Positions 1 through 6,396 of a stretch of 8,896 bases of DNA are shown here, one piece after another; position 1 is the first letter of the stretch, and each line of letters begins with the position of its first letter. The notes beneath the pieces are model-generated. The model was not told the origin of the DNA. It did not search any database and worked only from the letters and a program-made list of their open reading frames with translations. The position numbers and the translations under genes are program-made. Origin of the DNA: an uncultured Lachnospiraceae bacterium (lineage in GTDB: Bacteria; Bacillota; Clostridia; Lachnospirales; Lachnospiraceae); NCBI GenBank assembly GCA_937915975.1, contig CALGGL010000192.1, positions 1-8,896 on the forward strand, given 5' to 3'.

Positions 1-49
1 ATATGGTAATATTAACTCGATTTTAATTTAAGTTATCATCTTATTGTTT

Positions 50-78
50 ACGGAATCCGTTGCAGTGTAAGATATAAT
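50..78 (+). promoter_or_regulatory. Candidate promoter and palindromic operator upstream of the diguanylate cyclase operon
   Basis: A perfect -10 hexamer TATAAT lies at 73-78, 35 bp before the first start codon. No good -35 box sits 16-18 bp upstream. That position is instead occupied by an 11-bp perfect palindrome, ACGGAATCCGT (50-60), which could be an activator or repressor site. A second TATAAT at 93-98 is too close to the Shine-Dalgarno site (GGAG, 105-108) to be a useful -10. The elements are seen directly; the promoter and operator roles are inference. Bases 1-49 are AT-rich with nothing else recognisable. Confidence 0.3.
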
Positions 79-113
79 AACTTAAAAACAGATATAATAT
101 TTATGGAGTTATT

Positions 114-1496
114 ATGAAATCATTAAGTAAAAAGAAGACACATTTACATACGCGAAGACTGGTTGTATTTCTTTCTTCGCTTATATGTTTTATTATTCTT
201 ACGTCGATGTATCTGCTAATGCTGCATCGTGACATTAAATCAGAAAAAACCAGATACAATTATATTGCTAAAAATGAAGCTGAGCATATCGTTACCACCA
301 TTGACTGTGTGATGGCACGAACCAACACGTTAAAGGCAATGATAAAGGATCATAACGGCGATACATCATTTTTTAAAAATGCTGCTGAAGACATGTATAA
401 CACCGTGAAGGAAGAGACGGGGGTTTCGTTGAAGAACTTTGCGATAGCACCAAACGGTGTTGTATCGGATGTATACCCGCTTGAAGGAAATGAGACGCTT
501 ATTGGTTTTGATTTTTTGGATTTGAGTCATCCCGGCAATATCGAGGCAAAGGAAGCGTATGAGCAGGGTGAAACAATTCTCACAAATCCTTTTGAACTGA
601 TACAGGGTGGAATCGGAATGGGCGGCAGAGCACCGGTAGTCCTTAATGACGGTGATAACCAGACACTTTGGGGACTTGTTACGGTTACGATAGATTTTGA
701 AAATCTGATAGAAGTGTTAAACCTTGACGGTCTTAATGAAATAGGTGTTAATTTTGCACTGTCGTATATAGATAACGATGGTAGTGTTCATGATATGTAC
801 AAAATCGGAGAACCTAAAGATGATGCTGTAAAAGTCAGGTTTAAGGTGAGAAACCTGACATGGGAGCTGGCGGTGGCGCCAACTAATGGATGGATACCGA
901 CATGGAGGATTATTGTTTCAGTTTTGGTTATCGTGATTATCTCCGGTTTTGTGGGTGTATTTGCAAGTATTATGTTCAGGCTTCATGAAAGTAACGCAAT
1001 GCTGTTACGCTTATCCACAACGGACGGGTTGACAGGATGCCTTAACAGGAGAGCATATGAAGAGGCATTATTGACACTGTCTGACAAAATGAATGATGAA
1101 AATTTCTTCTATGTTACAGCGGATGTTAACAGCTTGAAAAATACTAACGACACACTCGGACATCTTTCAGGAGATGAATTAATATGCGGAGCCGCTGATT
1201 GTTTGCAGGATTGTTTTGGCGATAATGGTGACGTTTACCGGATCGGCGGTGATGAGTTTGCTGCATTCGTTTATGCAGATGAAAATACATTTGATGAGCT
1301 CATTGAAAAAATACATACCCTTACGGATAATTGGAAAGGAGATAGTGTGAAGAGCCTGACTCTTTCTATAGGCTATGCTTCTATTCGGGAGTTTCCGGAT
1401 GCTGAGATTAATACATTGATAAAAACTGCGGATGAGAGGATGTATAAGGCAAAACGTGAATATTATCAGAATAAGGGCGTTGACAGACGAAAATAG
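114..1496 (+). CDS. Membrane-bound CHASE-GGDEF diguanylate cyclase
   Basis: Predicted to make cyclic di-GMP from two GTP in response to an extracytoplasmic ligand. A basic N-terminus (1-16) precedes TM1 (about 17-37). An external CHASE-type sensor follows (about 45-255), with hallmark segments around LIGFDFLDLS (129-138), the TILTNPFELIQGG stretch (154-166) and RAPV (172-175). TM2 is about 264-288, then a GGDEF domain from DGLTGCLNRR (304-313). The active-site signature GGDEF is intact (378-382), as are the metal-binding Asp337 and base-recognition Asn345/Asp346. The RxxD product-inhibition site expected at 369-372 reads GDNG, so this I-site is absent. No HAMP or EAL domain is seen. The start is supported by GGAG at 105-108, 5 nt from the ATG. 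The gene ends 20 bp before a response regulator and probably shares its mRNA. Enzyme class is secure; the ligand is unknown. Confidence 0.93.
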   Translation: MKSLSKKKTHLHTRRLVVFLSSLICFIILTSMYLLMLHRDIKSEKTRYNYIAKNEAEHIVTTIDCVMARTNTLKAMIKDHNGDTSFFKNAAEDMYNTVKEETGVSLKNFAIAPNGVVSDVYPLEGNETLIGFDFLDLSHPGNIEAKEAYEQGETILTNPFELIQGGIGMGGRAPVVLNDGDNQTLWGLVTVTIDFENLIEVLNLDGLNEIGVNFALSYIDNDGSVHDMYKIGEPKDDAVKVRFKVRNLTWELAVAPTNGWIPTWRIIVSVLVIVIISGFVGVFASIMFRLHESNAMLLRLSTTDGLTGCLNRRAYEEALLTLSDKMNDENFFYVTADVNSLKNTNDTLGHLSGDELICGAADCLQDCFGDNGDVYRIGGDEFAAFVYADENTFDELIEKIHTLTDNWKGDSVKSLTLSIGYASIREFPDAEINTLIKTADERMYKAKREYYQNKGVDRRK

Positions 1497-1516
1497 GAAA
1501 TGGAAAGGCAGGATAT

Positions 1517-2227
1517 ATGCATTACAACTGTTTGATTGTAGATGATGAGATAGAGCTTGCAAAGATGACAGCGGAATACTTTGAGATGTTTGATATAAAG
1601 ACAAAATTTGTGGGTTCGGCAGCGGATTGTTATGATTTTTTGGATAACAATGAAGTTGACATAATATTGCTTGATATTAATCTCGGAGACGGTTCGGGCT
1701 TTGATGTTTGCAAGAGAGTAAGAGAAGAGTATCAGCTTCCGATTCTTTTTATCAGTGCAAGGCAAAATGATGATGATGTTTTGGTTGCCCTAAGCATAGG
1801 CGGTGATGATTATATTAAGAAGCCTTACAGTCTGTCGGTGCTTTTGGCAAAGGTTAAGGTTAATCTTAAAAGAGTGGAGCAGATGAAAAAGCTTTCGGAA
1901 GGAAGCAATTTGAATTCTAATACGATAGTCACTGATAAAGCAGATGAAGATATTTCCCTTGATACAGCAACCATGTCAGCGATATTAAAAGGCAGGAATA
2001 TTCCTCTAAAAGCAAAGGAATTTGCACTATTAAAAGCCCTTTATGAACACAAAAATACGATAGTTACCAAGGACCGGCTCTTTGATGAGGTGTGGGGCGA
2101 TACATTTTACAGTGACGGAACTTTAAACGTGCATATAAGAAAGCTTAGAGAAAAGCTTGAGGAGGATCCCAATAATCCCAAATACATCAAGACCATCTGG
2201 GGAACGGGATATATGCTTGAGGTATGA
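1517..2227 (+). CDS. OmpR/PhoB-family response regulator
   Basis: A DNA-binding transcription factor activated by phosphorylation, presumably by the kinase encoded immediately downstream. The receiver domain (1-118) has the acidic pair Asp9-Asp10, phosphoacceptor Asp53 in LLDINLGDG, switch residue Ser80 and conserved Lys102-Pro103, all intact. A linker of about 25 polar residues leads to a C-terminal winged-helix domain (about 145-236) carrying the OmpR recognition-helix signature SDGTLNVHIRKLREKL and a terminal hairpin ending GTGYMLEV. At 236 residues it has the usual family length. A purine-rich GGAAAGG (1502-1508) lies 8 nt before the ATG. The stop overlaps the kinase start by ATGA, the normal sign of a cognate pair. 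Target genes are not visible here; autoregulation of this operon, perhaps through the palindrome at 50-60, is only a guess. Confidence 0.95.
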   Translation: MHYNCLIVDDEIELAKMTAEYFEMFDIKTKFVGSAADCYDFLDNNEVDIILLDINLGDGSGFDVCKRVREEYQLPILFISARQNDDDVLVALSIGGDDYIKKPYSLSVLLAKVKVNLKRVEQMKKLSEGSNLNSNTIVTDKADEDISLDTATMSAILKGRNIPLKAKEFALLKALYEHKNTIVTKDRLFDEVWGDTFYSDGTLNVHIRKLREKLEEDPNNPKYIKTIWGTGYMLEV

Positions 2228-3390
2228 GTAATTTCAGAAAAATATTAATTTTATATACAGTGTTAATGATGGCGGCACTTGCGGTTATACTTAATATTTT
2301 CAAGGGTATGAATTTATCTGTAAAAAATGTTGAGTCTTACAATGAGCAGGAGCTTACCGTCTATAAACAGGTTTGGGACAATGTAAATGAAAGCTTTGAC
2401 GTGGAAAAGGATGTTACGCAAAAACAGATACTGATTCTTTGGGCGGTTATCCTGGTTCTTGGCTATGCGTTCATTTTACTTGTCTATTTTCTTTTGGTAA
2501 AGCCGGTAAAAGAGATGGAGGAATTTGCTTCCTCAATTGCAAAGGGAAATCTTGATGTGCCGCTTCCGATTCATAAAAACAATATGTTTGGAAGCTTTAC
2601 GGAAAGCTTTGACCTTATGAGAGAGGAGCTTAAAGCATCCAGGCAAAGGGAGATTGAGGCCCAAAAGGCAAAGCGTGAGATGGTGGCAGAGTTAGGTCAT
2701 GATTTAAAAACGCCCGTTGCAACCATTCAGGCAACCTGCGAAGTTCTGGAGCTTAAGGTAAGTAAAGAGCTGGAGGAGGCTAAGAAGGAAGCCGATCAGT
2801 CTCAGAAAAAAATCGATGAGCTAAACGGCTACCTTGAAAAGATAAGCTATATCTCCAACAAATCCGAAACCATAAATCAGCTTGTGGGAAATGTATTTCA
2901 TGCAACCCTTGATGATATGGAGGAGGTAAAGATAGAGCCTTCGGAAAATGATTCAAGGTTAATCGAGGGTTACTTCAATAATCTTAAGGAATACGGAAAT
3001 ATTATTTTGGATAATCATATACCGGAATGTCTGGTGTATTTTGATAAGCTTCGTATGGAACAGGTCATAGATAATATCGTCGGAAATTCCTATAAATATG
3101 CCGGAACCGATATACATGTTTCCTTTGATGAAATTAATAATTCTGTGGGAAATAACAGTAAGGATAATTATTTCATCAGAATTACGATTCGTGATGAGGG
3201 TCCGGGAGTAGATGAAGAAGAGCTTCCGCTCATACTCGAGAAATATTATCGCGGTAAGAATACAAAAGAGAAGCAGGGCTATGGTCTTGGCCTCTACCTT
3301 GTTAACTACTATATGGAAAAACAGGGCGGTGGTATGGAATATTACAATGACAATGGATTTGTAGTTGAGCTTCTTGTCAGAAAGGTGTAA
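2224..3390 (+). CDS. HAMP-containing sensor histidine kinase with an extended dimerisation hairpin
   Basis: Membrane sensor kinase paired with the preceding OmpR-type regulator. TM1 is about residues 7-26, a short external loop of about 40 residues follows, and TM2 is about 69-92. A HAMP linker (about 92-145) leads to the HisKA helix with phosphoacceptor His159 in AELGHDLKTP. The ATPase domain has an N-box with Asn284 and Asn288, a G1 box DEGPG (324-328), an F-box YYRG (341-344) and a G2 box GYGLGL (352-357), all intact, so it should be active. The stretch between the two DHp helices is unusually long and charged (about 178-204), roughly 15 residues more than a typical HisKA hairpin by eye. 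The start lies within the ATGA overlap with the regulator; only GAGG one base away precedes it, so translation probably depends on coupling. The small outer loop suggests sensing within or near the membrane, or via a partner. Confidence 0.94.
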   Translation: MSNFRKILILYTVLMMAALAVILNIFKGMNLSVKNVESYNEQELTVYKQVWDNVNESFDVEKDVTQKQILILWAVILVLGYAFILLVYFLLVKPVKEMEEFASSIAKGNLDVPLPIHKNNMFGSFTESFDLMREELKASRQREIEAQKAKREMVAELGHDLKTPVATIQATCEVLELKVSKELEEAKKEADQSQKKIDELNGYLEKISYISNKSETINQLVGNVFHATLDDMEEVKIEPSENDSRLIEGYFNNLKEYGNIILDNHIPECLVYFDKLRMEQVIDNIVGNSYKYAGTDIHVSFDEINNSVGNNSKDNYFIRITIRDEGPGVDEEELPLILEKYYRGKNTKEKQGYGLGLYLVNYYMEKQGGGMEYYNDNGFVVELLVRKV

Positions 3391-3435
3391 AAAATGTCAG
3401 CGGCTTGCAATTATGCAAAAGCTGCTGACATTTTT
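3390..3435. terminator. Bidirectional intrinsic terminator between convergent operons
   Basis: A 17-bp stem pairs 3390-3406 with 3419-3435. The core TGTCAGC (3395-3401) pairs with GCTGACA, there is one G-U pair, and the loop is 12 nt. The left side carries an A run and the right side a T run, so the hairpin has a U-tract on either strand. It starts at the last base of the kinase stop codon and lies 55 bp past the argS stop on the opposite strand, the expected place for a shared terminator of converging transcripts. Confidence 0.88.
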
Positions 3436-3444
3436 GTTTCGTTA

Positions 3445-3490
3445 AGTACATTTATTGAGGTCAGTGCACTTATTGTTTAAATCGGTGCAC
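3445..3490. repeat. Short imperfect tandem repeats with GTGCAC palindromes next to the argS stop
   Basis: AGTACATTTATTG (3445-3457) recurs as AGTGCACTTATTG (3463-3475) with 11 of 13 bases matching. The palindrome GTGCAC occurs at 3464-3469 and again at 3485-3490, directly abutting the argS stop. The two GTGCAC copies could pair as a 6-7 bp stem with a loop of about 14 nt in the argS 3' end. No T-run follows the stem, so it is not a terminator by itself. The repeats are seen directly; function is unknown and chance is possible. Confidence 0.35.
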
Positions 3491-5191
3491 CTACATCTGC
3501 TCAGGACATTCTATTCCGAGTAATAAAAGCGCATCTTTAATGGTTTTCTTTGTGATATACACAAGAGATGCTCTTGCGTTTCGTATATTTTCTTCTTCTA
3601 CATTGATGCGGTTTGCATTGTAGAACTTGTTAAATGCCTGTGCCACATCCACTGCAAATCTGGCAACTACCGACGGTTCATACTTTTCAGCTGCATCGAG
3701 AATTACTTTAGGGAAGCGGCTTACCTCCTTAAGAAGCTCCATTGAGTCCACATCCGTTAAAACGGAATAATCAACTTCCTTGGACGGAGTGTAACCATCA
3801 AGCTTTCTTATGATACTTGCACAGCGCGCATAGGTGTATTGAACATAAGGGCCTGTCTCACCATCAAAGTTAAGAAGCTTCTCCCATTTAAAGGATACAT
3901 CCTTGATACGCTGGTTATATAAGTCGTTAAATAAAACTGCTCCGACACCGATTTTCTTGGCGGTTTCATCTTTGTCAGGTATGTCGGGATTCTTTTCTTC
4001 AATAATCTCCTTAATCTTGGAAATGGCTTCAAGAAGGATATCTTCAGCGTAAATGATATTACCGCTTCTGGTTGAAAGCTTGGCACCCTCAAGACTTACA
4101 AGTCCGTAAGGGATATGGATGAGCTCGTCCTTAGCCCAATCATTTCCGAGAAGCTCCACGACCTTAAATACCTGTGCAAAATGAAGCTTCTGCTCCTGAC
4201 CGGTTACATAGAGACACTTTACAAAATTATAGGTTTCCTTACGATAGAAAATTGCAGCAAGATCTCTCGTTGCATATATTGAGCTTCCGTCATTTTTGAG
4301 AATAAGACAAGGAGCCATGTTATACTCTTCAAGGTCGACAATCTTTGCACCCTCACTGTCCTTAAGAAGACCGGCATCTGTTATCCTTTTTACTATGTCA
4401 TCTGTCTTGTCACGGTAGAAGCTTTCTCCGAGATAATAATCGAAGTCCATACCGAGCAAATCATAGGTACGCTTATATTCAATCAAGCTTATATCCTTAA
4501 ACCACTGCCATATCTTTAAAGCTTCTTCGTCACCCTGCTCCATCTTTGCAAACCAGGCACGGGCCTCATCATTAAGCTCAGGCTTCTTCTCAGCCTCCTC
4601 ATGGAATTTTACATAAAGCTTCATAAGTTCTCCGACACCGTCTTTTTTGACAGTCTCTTCATCACCCCATGCCTTATAGGCGACGATGAGCTTACCAAAC
4701 TGCGTACCCCAGTCGCCGAGGTGATTTATTCTTACAACCTTATATCCGAGCTTGGAATATATCTTATAAAGTGAATTTCCGATTATGGTTGTTCTAAGAT
4801 GTCCCACATGGAAATTCTTCGCAACATTCGGAGATGAATAATCTATACAGATGGTCTGTCCGTCACCCATATCCGATGCACCGAAATTATCATCAAAGGC
4901 TGCATCCACCATAGATTTAACGAAGATTTCCTTCTTAATGAAGAAGTTAAGGTATGCACCCTGAACCTGAATCTCATCTATAAATGAAGCGTCCGAAGAT
5001 TCATCTATGGCAGCCTTGATATCCGCTGCTATCATCTGCGGTGCCTTTCTCATAGCTTTGGCAAGTCTAAAGCACGGAAACGCATAGTCTCCAAGCTCAG
5101 GCTTAGGCGGTATCTCAATTAATTCCGATATCTCATCCTTTGTAAGTGCGTCGACATTTGCTGCGATTAAATCAATTATCTTGCTTTTCAT
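3491..5191 (-). CDS. argS: Arginyl-tRNA synthetase
   Basis: Class I aminoacyl-tRNA synthetase charging tRNA-Arg in the cytoplasm. Residues 1-85 form the Arg-specific N-terminal additional domain. The Rossmann catalytic core carries the HIGH-type motif as HVGH (128-131) within SSPNVAKNFHVGHLR, the segment RINHLGDWGTQFG (154-166), and the KMSKS counterpart as KLSTR (371-375), a variant tolerated in ArgRS. The DALR-type helical anticodon-binding domain spans about 440-566 and ends LLLLGIECPEQM. At 566 residues it has normal bacterial length. A strong GGAGG (5197-5201) sits 5 nt before the ATG. The 71-bp gap to the upstream kinase-like gene shows no T-box leader, no convincing terminator and no clear -35/-10 pair, so argS may be read at least partly from the carboxypeptidase operon. 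The downstream hairpin at 3390-3435 probably ends its transcript. Confidence 0.98.
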   Translation of the reverse strand: MKSKIIDLIAANVDALTKDEISELIEIPPKPELGDYAFPCFRLAKAMRKAPQMIAADIKAAIDESSDASFIDEIQVQGAYLNFFIKKEIFVKSMVDAAFDDNFGASDMGDGQTICIDYSSPNVAKNFHVGHLRTTIIGNSLYKIYSKLGYKVVRINHLGDWGTQFGKLIVAYKAWGDEETVKKDGVGELMKLYVKFHEEAEKKPELNDEARAWFAKMEQGDEEALKIWQWFKDISLIEYKRTYDLLGMDFDYYLGESFYRDKTDDIVKRITDAGLLKDSEGAKIVDLEEYNMAPCLILKNDGSSIYATRDLAAIFYRKETYNFVKCLYVTGQEQKLHFAQVFKVVELLGNDWAKDELIHIPYGLVSLEGAKLSTRSGNIIYAEDILLEAISKIKEIIEEKNPDIPDKDETAKKIGVGAVLFNDLYNQRIKDVSFKWEKLLNFDGETGPYVQYTYARCASIIRKLDGYTPSKEVDYSVLTDVDSMELLKEVSRFPKVILDAAEKYEPSVVARFAVDVAQAFNKFYNANRINVEEENIRNARASLVYITKKTIKDALLLLGIECPEQM

Positions 5192-5262
5192 AATATCCTC
5201 CGGGTAAAAATAATATATATCAAAATCGTTTTTGTAATTTAATATTTTTTGTTATAAATAAG

Positions 5263-6396
5263 TTAATTCTGTATCGGGAATCTGAATTTAACATTGGTTC
5301 CGGCATCATCCGCTTTGGCAATACTTAAGTTTCCGTTTAACAGATATATGGTTTCATGAGCCTTGTGGAGGCTGCTGTACCAAGGAGCCCTTGTAAGGTA
5401 ATCAGGCTCTATACCGATGCCGTTATCGTGTATTAATACATCAATTACATTTTGGCTTAAGGAAAGATCAAATACTACCTTGTTTGCCTGTGAATGCTTA
5501 AAAATATTATCAAAAAATATTTCCAGCAGTCTGAACAAATTTATTGAAAATACAGGATGGAGCGTAAGCTCATAATCCGTATATTCAAGATTTGACTCTA
5601 TAAGGTACTCCGGATGGGAATCTCTCTTACTCATAATGTAATCCTCAAGCTGGCTTAAAAACGGCTTTGAAGAATCAAACTTTGAGGAAAGCTTTTCTTC
5701 AACCTCCTCAACCGAATCAAGCATTTTCTTTGAGTTATACAGGATATCCTTGAGCGTGAGCTTTGCTCTTGAGATATCTGTTCCCAAAAGATAGGATAAA
5801 ACCTCCAGCTTATGATTGGTGCTTTCCAACCCGTCCTTGATATTTCTTTCGATTATGGTTGAAAGATATGTATCATTAAATGCATTGAGCATAAGGATAT
5901 TATAACCATGCTCGGATTTATTATCATCCTTATCATCCGATACAAATTCAAATCCGTCTTCATCTGTTGCTTCCGAGCCGGCATCCTTATATCTGAGACT
6001 TAAAGAATTAATTGCGTCCTGAGCTTCATTAAGTATATTCAATCTTTTCTTTAAAATATTAAGAGAGGATTCAAGATTAATTATCTTGGCATTGAGGAGA
6101 TCCTTTACATCATTCAAATCATTTATCTGGTCATCTATAACCTTGCTTTTACCGGATTCCTCTGCTTCCATCGGAATCGGGGAAAAGACACTTTTCTTTG
6201 AACCGGATTTTAGGGCATAGATGTCCTTGGTTTTGTAAAGCTCATCCAGCTTGATGTCAATCTCAAATGCCTGTGTTTTTAAATCCTGAATTGTTTCAAG
6301 ATCATCGATAAAGGCATCGTTGAAATAATCAAGCATAGCCTGATTGGAATTTTTAATAATCTCTAAATCTGCTTTTGAATGATTTTCCATTATCAT
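5263..6396 (-). CDS. DegS-like cytoplasmic pseudo-histidine kinase (phosphoacceptor His replaced by Lys)
   Basis: A soluble protein with no signal peptide or TM. The N-terminal half is largely helical and coiled-coil-like (about 30-60 and 85-135), with an acidic loop (about 142-162) rich in Asp/Glu. Residues about 165-235 align by eye with the HisKA_3 dimerisation region of DegS-type kinases, but the R-[DE]-L-H-D core reads RNIKD (184-188), so Lys187 replaces the phosphorylated His. The GHKL ATPase domain (about 280-374) keeps N-box Asn297 and KHSQA (300-304), the G1 box DNGIG (324-328) and a late AGT (365-367). The N-box Glu four residues before Asn297 is Ile293, and the ATP-lid Gly-Leu reads Ser342-Leu343. 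ATP binding is possible; autophosphorylation is unlikely. It overlaps the carboxypeptidase gene by ATGA. No LuxR-type regulator lies nearby. Fold assignment is fairly secure; function is unknown. Confidence 0.82.
   Translation of the reverse strand: MIMENHSKADLEIIKNSNQAMLDYFNDAFIDDLETIQDLKTQAFEIDIKLDELYKTKDIYALKSGSKKSVFSPIPMEAEESGKSKVIDDQINDLNDVKDLLNAKIINLESSLNILKKRLNILNEAQDAINSLSLRYKDAGSEATDEDGFEFVSDDKDDNKSEHGYNILMLNAFNDTYLSTIIERNIKDGLESTNHKLEVLSYLLGTDISRAKLTLKDILYNSKKMLDSVEEVEEKLSSKFDSSKPFLSQLEDYIMSKRDSHPEYLIESNLEYTDYELTLHPVFSINLFRLLEIFFDNIFKHSQANKVVFDLSLSQNVIDVLIHDNGIGIEPDYLTRAPWYSSLHKAHETIYLLNGNLSIAKADDAGTNVKFRFPIQN

Noticed and set aside
1179..1604. 141-codon minus-strand open frame
   Set aside because: It lies antisense to the GGDEF domain and the start of the regulator, has no domain-like sequence or ribosome site, and its residues reflect the reverse complement of conserved motifs.
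1466..1765. 99-codon minus-strand open frame
   Set aside because: Antisense to the receiver domain of the response regulator, with no family resemblance; a shadow of a well-supported gene.
3808..4092. 94-codon minus-strand open frame
   Set aside because: Lies within argS in another frame of the same strand, while the argS frame carries KLSTR and the anticodon-binding domain.
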